From: Stakelama saccharophila
Lineage (GTDB): Bacteria > Pseudomonadota > Alphaproteobacteria > Sphingomonadales > Sphingomonadaceae
Assembly (NCBI RefSeq): GCF_032229225.1
Contig: NZ_CP135076.1
Span: 2,523,001 to 2,587,000 of the forward strand
Direction of reading: 5' to 3'
DNA length: 64,000 nt
The notes below the pieces were generated by a model. That model did no database searches. It worked only from the letters and a program-made list of their open reading frames with translations, and was not told the origin of the DNA. A program made the translations under genes and the position numbers. Below are positions 49,215-58,200 of the stretch, in pieces; within the stretch, counting starts at the first letter, position 1; each line of letters opens with the position of its first letter.

Positions 49215-51011
49215 TTACCCCTCATCCCCCATTTTCAGCGCGGCAATGAAGGCTTCCTGCGGGATGGAGACATTGCCATATTCGCGCATCCGCTTCTTGC
49301 CTTCCTTCTGCTTTTCCAGCAGCTTGCGCTTGCGCGTGATGTCGCCGCCATAGCATTTCGACGTCACGTCCTTCCTCAGCGCGGCGATCGTCTCGCGCGC
49401 GATCACCTTGCCGCCGATCGCCGCCTGGATCGGGATCTTGAACAGGTGGCGCGGGATCAGGTCCTTCAGCCGTTCGCACATGTGACGCCCGCGTGCCTCG
49501 GCCTGGCTGCGATGGACGATCATCGACAGCGCATCGACCGGCTCGCCATTGACGAGGATGCTCATCTTGACGAGATCGCCGGGACGATAGCCGACCTGTT
49601 CGTAGTCGAAGCTGGCATAGCCGCGGCTGATCGATTTCAGCCGGTCGTAGAAATCGAACACCACCTCGTTCAGCGGCAGTTCGTACGTCACCTGCGCGCG
49701 GCCGGAAACATAGGTCAGGTTCTTCTGGATGCCGCGGCGGTCCTGACACAGTTTTAGGATCGGCCCCAGATATTCGTCGGGGACATAGATCATCGCCTTG
49801 ATCCACGGTTCGGAGATTTCCTCGATCCGGTTCGGATCGGGCATGTCGGCCGGATTGTGCAGTTCGATCCGCCCGCCTTCGTGCGTCAGCTCGATGTCGT
49901 AGACGACGCTCGGCGCCGTGGTGATGAGGTCGAGATCATATTCGCGCGTCAGCCGCTCCTGAATGATCTCCAGGTGCAGCAGCCCCAGAAAACCGCAGCG
50001 GAAACCGAAGCCCAGCGCGGCCGAACTCTCCGTCTCGAACGTGAAGCTGGCATCGTTCAGCCGCAGCTTGTGAATCGATTCGCGCAGCTTGTCGAAATCG
50101 GCGGCGTCGACCGGGAACAGGCCGCAGAATACCACCGGCTGCACTTCCTGATAGCCCGGCAGCGGCTTGTCGGTCGGGCGCTTGGCATCGGTGATGGTGT
50201 CGCCGACGGCGGTCTGCGCCACCTCCTTGATCTGCGCGGTGATGAAGCCGATCTCGCCGGTGCCGAGCTGGTCGAGCTGGGTCAGTTTCGGCCGGAAACA
50301 GCCGACGCGATCGACCAGATGCGTGGTCCCGGCCTGCATGAACTTGATCTGCTGGCCCTTTTTCAGGGTGCCGTCCTTCACCCGGACCAGGATGACGACG
50401 CCCAGATAGGGATCGTACCAGCTATCCACGAGCATCGCCTTCAGCGGCGCGTCGGAATCGCCCTTCGGCGGCGGAATGACGTCGACGATCGCGTCGAGCG
50501 TTTCCTCGATCCCGATGCCGGTCTTGGCAGAGGTCAGCACCGCGCCCGAGGCGTCGATGCCGATGATGTCCTCAATCTCCGCCTTCACCTTTTCCGGATC
50601 GGCGGCCGGCAGGTCGATCTTGTTGATGACCGGCAGGATTTCGTGATTCTGTTCGACCGACTGATAGACGTTGGCCAGCGTCTGCGCCTCCACGCCCTGC
50701 GCCGCGTCCACCACCAGCAACGCGCCCTCGCACGCCGCGAGGCTGCGCGACACCTCATAGGCGAAGTCGACATGGCCCGGCGTGTCCATCAGGTTGAGCG
50801 TACAGCCTTTCCATTCCAGCCGCACCGACTGCGCCTTGATGGTGATGCCGCGCTCGCGCTCGATATCCATATTGTCGAGCACCTGCGCCTGCATCTCGCG
50901 CTCGCTCAAGCCACCGGTCACCTGGATCAGGCGATCGGCAAGCGTCGACTTGCCATGGTCGATATGGGCGATGATCGAAAAGTTGCGTATCTTGTCGAGG
51001 GGCGTGGTCAT
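49215..51011 (-). CDS. lepA: Elongation factor 4 (LepA)
   Basis: 598 residues from ATG 51011; a longer in-frame extension is rejected. Translational GTPase that back-translocates stalled ribosomes. G1 [15 protein letters not shown]2 [10 protein letters not shown]3 [11 protein letters not shown] and G4 NKIDLPAA; the LepA-specific C-terminal domain ends [17 protein letters not shown]...PQEAFIAAL. The N-terminal [18 protein letters not shown] is typical. Confidence 0.98.
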   Translation of the reverse strand: MTTPLDKIRNFSIIAHIDHGKSTLADRLIQVTGGLSEREMQAQVLDNMDIERERGITIKAQSVRLEWKGCTLNLMDTPGHVDFAYEVSRSLAACEGALLVVDAAQGVEAQTLANVYQSVEQNHEILPVINKIDLPAADPEKVKAEIEDIIGIDASGAVLTSAKTGIGIEETLDAIVDVIPPPKGDSDAPLKAMLVDSWYDPYLGVVILVRVKDGTLKKGQQIKFMQAGTTHLVDRVGCFRPKLTQLDQLGTGEIGFITAQIKEVAQTAVGDTITDAKRPTDKPLPGYQEVQPVVFCGLFPVDAADFDKLRESIHKLRLNDASFTFETESSAALGFGFRCGFLGLLHLEIIQERLTREYDLDLITTAPSVVYDIELTHEGGRIELHNPADMPDPNRIEEISEPWIKAMIYVPDEYLGPILKLCQDRRGIQKNLTYVSGRAQVTYELPLNEVVFDFYDRLKSISRGYASFDYEQVGYRPGDLVKMSILVNGEPVDALSMIVHRSQAEARGRHMCERLKDLIPRHLFKIPIQAAIGGKVIARETIAALRKDVTSKCYGGDITRKRKLLEKQKEGKKRMREYGNVSIPQEAFIAALKMGDEG

Positions 51012-51459
51012 AGGCGCGCGCGTTAGCACCGCCGCACGCCGGTGCGAAGAGGAGATGCGAGCGTCGCCCCCGCCGGCGGCGAAAAACCGCGTCCGCTCAC
51101 GCAGGAGCACGGCCCCGCCTCGTCGGGAGCCTCACCCCCTCGGGATGCCCTCCCAATCTCGTCATGCTGAACTCGATTCAGCATCCAGAGCCGTAAGCGC
51201 GCCCGGTGCCTCTTTCCTACACATGCTCGGTTGTGCAAAGGGCAAGTCGCTCTTTCGCATCGTTGAAGTCCGTTTGCGCTGCGTCAGCAATACTCGAACA
51301 TGGGCACGCAATTTTCCGAACGCATCGCCGCGAATAGGGCGAAGGTAAGCGTCGGGACGCGCCCACCCTCACCATCGCCCGATTCGTCCCGTCGCCGATC
51401 GCCGCGCTTGCTCGCGCCCGTCGCCGCGCTAGGCTGCGTCCGGCAAAGGAGGGGCCGTC
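51012..51459. other. Intergenic region between lepA and the reductase gene
   Basis: 448 bases separating divergent genes, hence both promoters. One REP-like palindrome at 51165-51183. The final bases carry AAGGAGGGGCC, a strong Shine-Dalgarno for the gene at 51460. No credible coding sequence. Confidence 0.6.
51165..51183. repeat. REP-like palindrome
   Basis: TGCTGAA-CTCGA-TTCAGCA, perfect 7-bp arms with 5-base loop, flanked by GTCA and TCCAGAG. Confidence 0.75.
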
Positions 51460-52761
51460 ATGCGCCATATCGCGATCGTGGGTTCGGGACCGGCAGGCTA
51501 TTACACCGCGGAGGCAGCGCAGAAGCAGTTCGGCGACGATGTCCGCATCGATATCATCGACCGGTTGCCCGTCCCCTTCGGCCTGATCCGCTCCGGCGTC
51601 GCGCCGGACCACCAGTCGATCAAGGGCGTGTCGCGCCGGTACGAGAAGGTGGCGCTGACCGACAATGTCCGCTTCGTCGGCAATGTCACCGTCGGCAAGG
51701 ACATGGCGATTGCGGAACTGCTCGGGCTGTACGACGCCGTCATTCTCGCGACCGGCGCGCCGGCCGACCGCGCGCTCGACATTCCCGGCGCCGACCTGCC
51801 CGGCGTGGTGGGATCGGCCGCCTTTGTCGGCTGGTATAACGGCCATCCCGATTTCGAGGCGCTGGACCCGCCGCTTCACGGGCCCGGCGCGGTCGTGATC
51901 GGCAACGGCAACGTGGCGCTGGACGTGGCCCGCGTCCTGGCGAAATCGCAGACGGAATTCGCCGGATCGGACATCGTCAACCACGCGCTGTCGACACTGC
52001 AGCATGCGCGGATCGATACGATCACCCTTCTCGGCCGGCGCGGCCCCCACCAGATCGCGATGACGCCCAAGGAACTGGGCGAGCTGGGCGACCTTTCACG
52101 CGCCGCGCCGATCGTCTCGCCGGACGATCTGCCGCCAGAGGCGTCGGACACCGCGCTCGACCCCGGCCAGCGCAAGTCGGTCGAGCATCTGCGCACCTTT
52201 GCCGCAACGGCTTCGGACAAGCCGATCCGGATCGTGTTCGATTTCTTCGCCCGTCCGGTTGCGATCGAAGGCGGCGACCGCGTGGAACGCGTGATCGTCG
52301 AGCGGACGGAGCTGGATGGCGATGCGCGCCCGCGCGGCACCGGCGACACCTATGTCGTGCCCGCGGGGCTGGTCGTCAGTTGCATCGGTTACCGCACGCC
52401 GCCCATTCCGGGCGTCCCCTATGACGAGCGCCGCGGCCGCTTCGCCAATGAGGACGGTCGGATCGCACCGGGACTGTACGCCGTCGGCTGGGCGCGGCGC
52501 GGCCCCAGCGGCACGATCGGCACCAACCGGCCGGACGGTTACGCCGTCGTCGAAAAGCTCGCCCGAGACCTCGCCGAAGACGGCGGCAAGCGGGGACGCG
52601 CCGGACTCGACGCCCTGCTCGCCGAACGCGATGTCGATGTCGTGACCTTCCGCGACTGGCAGCGCATCGACACCGCCGAAATCGCCCGCGCCCGAACCGG
52701 CTCCCCGCGTGAGAAATTCACCAGCATCGAAGCCTTGCTGGAGGCGCGGAGCAACCGCTGA
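51460..52761 (+). CDS. fprA: NADPH-adrenodoxin/ferredoxin reductase (FprA-like)
   Basis: 433 residues. Mitochondrial adrenodoxin-reductase type flavoprotein: FAD motif IAIVGSGPAGYYTAEA, FPFGLIRSGVAPDHQSIKGV-type region (here VPFGLIRSGVAPDH), NADP motif VIGNGNVALDVARVL, LGRRGPHQIAMTPKEL and the C-terminal GWARRGPSGTIGTNRPDGY that closes the FAD site. It passes electrons from NADPH to a ferredoxin; the partner is not in the window. Strong ribosome binding site. Confidence 0.9.
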   Translation: MRHIAIVGSGPAGYYTAEAAQKQFGDDVRIDIIDRLPVPFGLIRSGVAPDHQSIKGVSRRYEKVALTDNVRFVGNVTVGKDMAIAELLGLYDAVILATGAPADRALDIPGADLPGVVGSAAFVGWYNGHPDFEALDPPLHGPGAVVIGNGNVALDVARVLAKSQTEFAGSDIVNHALSTLQHARIDTITLLGRRGPHQIAMTPKELGELGDLSRAAPIVSPDDLPPEASDTALDPGQRKSVEHLRTFAATASDKPIRIVFDFFARPVAIEGGDRVERVIVERTELDGDARPRGTGDTYVVPAGLVVSCIGYRTPPIPGVPYDERRGRFANEDGRIAPGLYAVGWARRGPSGTIGTNRPDGYAVVEKLARDLAEDGGKRGRAGLDALLAERDVDVVTFRDWQRIDTAEIARARTGSPREKFTSIEALLEARSNR

Positions 52762-52866
52762 CATTTTCGCATGCACAGCGCTTGCACCGGCGCTGTCACA
52801 CCGGTATAGGCGCGCCTCCAGCTAGTCGCGCCGACCCGCCAGGGACATCTCGCGCGAATACTCCGT

Positions 52867-52943
52867 CGGGGAGTAGCTCAGCCTGGTAGAGCACTGCCTT
52901 CGGGAGGCAGGGGCCGGAGGTTCGAATCCTCTCTCCCCGACCA
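52867..52943 (+). tRNA. trnP: tRNA-Pro(CGG)
   Basis: 77 bases with encoded CCA. Acceptor CGGGGAG pairs with CTCCCCG, discriminator A; D-arm TAGCTCAGCCTGGTAGAGC; anticodon loop TTCGGGA gives CGG; T-arm GGAGGTTCGAATCCTCT. Immediately followed by a tyrosine recombinase gene on the same strand, so it is the likely insertion site of a genomic island. Confidence 0.97.
52900..52943 (+). other. Candidate attachment site (tRNA-Pro 3' half)
   Basis: Tyrosine recombinases encoded directly after a tRNA usually use the anticodon-to-3' end segment as attB. The matching second copy, which would mark the far island edge, is not found in the window and should lie beyond base 64000. Confidence 0.5.
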
Positions 52944-53034
52944 TTCATTGCTAAGTCACTGAAATTGCAGCGCCCATAAGGCGGTCGGGTATGCTTGTCC
53001 CCAGGCTTGTTCCCATCGCTGAACCCATGAGGCG

Positions 53035-55038
53035 ATGTTCGTGGCTCTGCAAAACCTCCGCCTGCGCGGCGGCACCTATCATTGGCGGCGTAAAATCACC
53101 GTGCGCGGGCACGCGATCCCGCTTTCCATGGCATTGAATACCGGAAGTTTTTACCACGCCCGCAGTATCGCAGCAAAACTGGAAGCGATGCTTGAGGATT
53201 TGCGCGTGGCATATGGACAGGAAGGCACGGTAGTTCAGGCCGCGCAGTTGAAGCAGGTATTCAAGGACGCACTTCGTTGGCAACTGCGCCGCATCCAAAC
53301 CGATCAGATTGCGAGTCCGCTGCCGTCCGACGATCACGCCCGCGCTAACTCCATTCACGCTGAAGCTTGGCGTTTTCTCGCCCAAAACGGCACCGATGCT
53401 CCTTGGACGATCGACGAGCATGACCGCCTTCTCGACGCAGGATGGAGCAACGCGGACGCCATGCAGGTCGCGACGTTCCTGTTCGACAACACAAATGGCG
53501 CACCCGTATCGGGGCGGCAGATCGACCAATACGCCGATTCCTTCGGCATAGCGAAAACGGAAACCAACGTTTCGGCGTTGAAACGCATTATCTGCGAAGC
53601 GCGAGCCGCCGCGTGCAGGAAGGCCACCGAAACGCTGTCGCCCGAGAATTTCGACTATAGCGACTGGGTCGACGAAGCGATGGAAGTAGACGACCCGCTC
53701 GCCTTCGAGGAAGCGGGCGACGCCGACGCCGATGCCGACCCGTCACCGCCCCCTCAAAGCCATCCGAAGGAAACGATGGCCAGCGCGCCCCCCGAGACTG
53801 AACAGGCTGTCGCCAGGAGCGACAACAAGAAGCTCCTGCGGGATGCGTGCGAGGATTGTATCTCTGCCTATGTCGCGGAAGGGGCATGGAGCGACGACAC
53901 GGTGAAGCAAGTCCGGACTGCGATAACATTGTTTGACTATGCCTGCGGAACGGATGGGTATGTTGAGGACGTGTCCAAAAAAGACGTGCTCGAATTCAAG
54001 AGCCTATGTCGGGAGATTCCCAATCGCTGGGGCCGCACAACTGACGAGCAGAAGCGCGGGATCATTGCCAGTCTGGAGCGCGCAGCGAGCCTGCCGGCCG
54101 AAGAGGTTGGAATATCGCAGATCACGATGAACAAGCACATCTCGTGGATCGATACAGTGTTGCAGTTCGCGGCTAGCGATCAGGGAGGCGAGCATAGAAC
54201 GGCCGACGACATAAGCTGGAAACAGGCACGCCAAGGTCTTGGCAAACGAAAGCAGAGCCAGCGAAAGCGCGATCGTGATCGACGCGCCAACTGGACCCAC
54301 CAAGAGATTAAGCGCTTGTTGTCGGCGCCGATCTGGACTGGCTGCGCCCATCTTGATGACAGGTTGAACCCCGGCAAAGAAATCTATCACGACGGATGGT
54401 ATTGGCTCCCGCTGATGCTTGCTCTGTATGGCGGCCGCAGCGCCGAACTTGTTGCCCTGCCCATGTCTGATATCCACGAAGACCAACCGATCCCCTTTTT
54501 TCAGATCGACTACACAGAAGATCGCGACCTGAAGAATGTGCAGTCGATCCGCAAGCTGCCCATTCACCCCGAACTGATCCGTCTCGGTTTCATTGATTAC
54601 GTGTCTGAAATGCGAGCGCTCGGCCACAAATTCGCTTTTCCCGAAATGCGCGCGCCAGGGGCGTCAAGTTTCGCCAGCACCTTTTACAAGTCCGCATTCA
54701 AGCACCTTCGAAAATGGGCATTTCCTCAAGGCACAGCCTGGCGTCACAAGGTGGGCGGCGCTTGGATCGACAAAGATACGCACAGTTTTCGTGGCGCGGC
54801 ATCAAGCGTCATGAAGGGCAAGGTCGAAGACAGCGTGCGATGCGACATTCTGGGTCACGAAGGCGAAACCGAAACTGCGCGGACCTATGACGAAGAAGCC
54901 GAGCTTTCGGTCAAGTTAGACGCCCTCAAACCGCTGTCGCTGTTCACCAAGCATATCGAACCGGTCCGACCAGTGCGCCTACGTCCCGCTGATCGTCAGA
55001 AACATGGGGCGCGGCGAGGGCGGCCGAAGAAGAAGTAA
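53035..55038 (+). CDS. Tyrosine recombinase (genomic island integrase)
   Basis: 667 residues, ATG 53035 with GAGG just upstream. The C-terminal catalytic domain carries the full set: Arg in YGGRSAEL near residue 466, HSFRG (HxxR) near 582-586, GHEGE near 606 and the nucleophile Tyr in ARTYDEEAE near 617. The N-terminal half is long, with a SAM-like core-binding region (about 270-400) preceded by an acidic linker (DADADADPSPPP). Base composition is lower in GC than neighbours, in keeping with transfer. It faces the convergent defence-like operon and probably mobilises it. Confidence 0.92.
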   Translation: MFVALQNLRLRGGTYHWRRKITVRGHAIPLSMALNTGSFYHARSIAAKLEAMLEDLRVAYGQEGTVVQAAQLKQVFKDALRWQLRRIQTDQIASPLPSDDHARANSIHAEAWRFLAQNGTDAPWTIDEHDRLLDAGWSNADAMQVATFLFDNTNGAPVSGRQIDQYADSFGIAKTETNVSALKRIICEARAAACRKATETLSPENFDYSDWVDEAMEVDDPLAFEEAGDADADADPSPPPQSHPKETMASAPPETEQAVARSDNKKLLRDACEDCISAYVAEGAWSDDTVKQVRTAITLFDYACGTDGYVEDVSKKDVLEFKSLCREIPNRWGRTTDEQKRGIIASLERAASLPAEEVGISQITMNKHISWIDTVLQFAASDQGGEHRTADDISWKQARQGLGKRKQSQRKRDRDRRANWTHQEIKRLLSAPIWTGCAHLDDRLNPGKEIYHDGWYWLPLMLALYGGRSAELVALPMSDIHEDQPIPFFQIDYTEDRDLKNVQSIRKLPIHPELIRLGFIDYVSEMRALGHKFAFPEMRAPGASSFASTFYKSAFKHLRKWAFPQGTAWRHKVGGAWIDKDTHSFRGAASSVMKGKVEDSVRCDILGHEGETETARTYDEEAELSVKLDALKPLSLFTKHIEPVRPVRLRPADRQKHGARRGRPKKK

Positions 55039-55124
55039 GTTCGCCGGTCTTGGTCCGAAGTTTCTACCAGTTGCGAGTAGAGCCTCGGCCCGCTGTGATG
55101 TCCGTGCGTGGACGTGATGGCAAG

Positions 55125-55157
55125 AACCGTATGTTGGGCATGCTGCCCGATACGGTT
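55125..55157. terminator. Long hairpin between integrase and helicase genes
   Basis: Outer AACCGTA/TACGGTT and inner TTGGGCA/TGCCCGA stems (one G-T pair, 2-base bulge), TGC loop. In a 260-base gap between convergent genes; no long T tract on either side, so terminator function is a guess. Confidence 0.5.
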
Positions 55158-55298
55158 TGCCGCTTGATCTTAATCTTATCTCCGCTGGGATTTATTTTTC
55201 GAAAATCGAACGGGTTTGAGTGGTTGTAGTCGTGCCGCCAGGAGTTCAGATTTTGGCGACCGTGGCCACTATTTGTGACTGGTCATCACGACCGTCTA

Positions 55299-58200
55299 CT
55301 ACGCCGCCTCAATCCGCGCTTTGGCAGAGGCAGATAGTCGCCGAATGCCAAATTGTCGGGCCACCGAAACGCAATCTTGCCCTCGACGGGCGACCCGAAG
55401 TTCAGCTAGCGCGATATCTTCTATCTGGCGGATATCTGCGGGGGTGGCAGGGGAGCGAGCTCGATTCCAGCCCGCCGCTGATCCAGCGTCTTCCCATACG
55501 AATCGATTGCCTTCAGGCTCGGCTTCCACGAAATGCGCCCGCTCGGCACGGGCCATCACGCGATCGCGAATGACCCGTCCAGCGCGCTGAAAACTGTGCG
55601 CGCGAGCGATACGCTGGGCCAGTAGTGGCTCGGCGATGGGAGCTTCGGCAGCAAGAACATGACCAATAAGAGCACTCAATACATCGTCATAGGCTGGCTC
55701 GTAAAAGCGCTCGGCGTCGATCATTGCCGCAACCGGCGCGAAGTCGGTTACCCGATATAGATCATCTACCGTGCCGATTGCGATTGGGGCGGGTTCGACC
55801 AAGCGCGCATAAGCCGGCGCGGGGGTCACCTCGGTGTCCTGATGCTGGGCAAACTGTGTAACGCTTGCGGGATCGGCGACAGTCGCCTCAGTTTCGATCG
55901 ACGGCACATCTTCCAAGCCAACCTCCGATGGCGACACGATTGGCACTTCCGCCTCTTGCTCGACCCTCTCGCGTTCAGCTGCCGCAGTTCGATCAGCGGC
56001 CAAGCAAGCCTCGATTTCGGCATGGAGCCGATCGGCAGCACGCTCCTTGTCAATCCACCAGTCGGTCGACCAGATGCGTAACAGAGTCCAGCCGAGCCCC
56101 TCCAGGATAGCCGCCCGCACCTTGTCACGGTCGCGCGCGGTTGCGGCGCTATGGTAGGCAGCACCGTCGCATTCCACGCCGACGAGATAGTCGCCCGGCC
56201 TGTCGGGATGCACCACGCCCAGGTCAATCCGGAACTTGGAAACACCGACCTGCGGCACGACCGTCCAGCCGCGCCGGCGCAGCGCTGCGGTCACCGCCTC
56301 TTCGAACGGCGAGTCGGCGCCTCCCAGCGATCCGCGTGTCGCCTCGGCCAGCGCGCGGGGACCTCGATCAGCAAATTCGATAAAAGTCTTGAGGTCGCGC
56401 ACACCCTCGGCTGCAGTCCTGGTCAGGTCAATCATTCCCGGATCAAACGAGGTGAACACCGTCATCTGCCGTCGTGCCCGCGTCACTGCGACGTTGAGCC
56501 GCCGCCAGCCACCGCTGGCGTTGAGTTTGCCGAATGCCATCGACATTGTCTTGCCCGCGGGCTCGGTTGGGCCGAAATTCGTTCCGAGCAGGATGACGTC
56601 GCGTTCGTCCCCTTGCACCGTCTCGAGATTGCGGACGCACACCGGCTCCAGCCGGTTTTCGGTATCGAAATGCGGTTCGATCGCCGGATGCGCACGTCGC
56701 GCCTTGTCGAGGAGATCCTCGATCAGCTTCATTTGCTCGGCGTTCATGGTGATAATGCCGAGTGACAGCGGATCGCCCCACTCGTCCACGAATCCAGGAT
56801 CGCGAAGTCGCCGCACCGCTTCCTCCACGATCGCTTGAGCCTCGATCGGGTTGGTGCGCACGCCGTTGGTGTAAACGCCGGGCACGCGACGCCAAGTCAC
56901 CGCGCTGGGCCGGACTTCGGGTGAGGGAAAGGTAACCAGCTTGCTTTCATAATACCGATTGTTCGAGAAGCTGATCAGGCTTTCATGCCGGCTGCGGTAA
57001 TGCCAATCGAGACTATGTGACGGCACACCCGCAGCGAGACATTCGTCCAGGATGCTCTCCATATCCTGCGCGGTATCGTCCTCGATCGTCGACGTGCCAG
57101 AACCGCGCGCGAAGTCATTGCTCGGTGGCATCTGGCGCGGGTCGCCGGCGATGACGACCTGCTTGCCCCGCGCCATCGCACCGATCGCGTCCCATGGCGT
57201 GATCTGCGACGCCTCGTCGAAAATCACCAGGTCGAACAGCGCCTGATCGGGCGGCAGATATTGCGCGATCGACAATGGGCTCATCAACATGCACGGCGCG
57301 AGGCGCGTGAAGGCGTCGCCCATTTCAGCAGCAAGCTTGCGAATCGGCTTGCTCGGCCGTTGCAATTGAAGCTGGTATTTGAGCGCGCCGTAACCGTCCT
57401 TCTTGCCAACGTCGTTCTTGTCGGGAATCAGGCCGCAAAGTTTCGCGCGAGTGTAACGCGTCGACAATTCGCTCATCTTCTCGTCAAGCGCGCGGAATCG
57501 CTCGATGCGATCCTCCTGTTCACCAGCGACGAACTGCGTGAGCAACGGCTCCTGATCGATCCGCGTAAAGGCGAACCAGCGCGCATAAGCGGTTTCGAAC
57601 GTCTCGCTGGCATCCTCCGGCGCAACCCGCCCGGTCTCCAGCGCCTCTACGAGAGGTGAAAGTTCGGCCTGCACAGCCTCGGCACGCACGCGTCGCCACG
57701 CGGTCCAGTCATGCAAGCGGCGCGCATTGTCAGTCACGGCAGCGGCGCGCTCCCGCAACTTCGCGAGATCGCCATCCGCTGTCGCACCGGAAAGCATTTC
57801 AAACTGACCGACGATATCATCCAGCCGTTGGATGGCCCGGCGCAGTCGCTCCACAGCACCGGCAATAGCGCCGTCGCCCGTCAGAAGATCGTTGGCATCG
57901 ACGACCAGCGCCGCCGTCGCGCGTCGTAACTCGATCAATGAGTCCGGGCTATGCGCTTCCGCCGCAATCGCCGCGCGCAATCGTTCGGCGCCGGCAATCG
58001 CAGCTTCGATCCGGTCGCCATCGCTGGCCAACCCCGCCCAGCCGGGGATATCGGACGCCTGTGGCGCAAGCCCATCGATCCGTGACAGCAGTTCGCGCAT
58101 CACCGCGAGGCGTGGCAAATCAGCTTCGGGCTCGATCACCCCGGAAGCGCCGCCCGACTGAGCCAGCGCCCGACGGACCTTGCGCTGCGCGAAAGTCGCT

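Noticed and set aside
49857..51026. 389-codon plus-strand frame opposite lepA
   Set aside because: Antisense shadow of lepA; no motifs.
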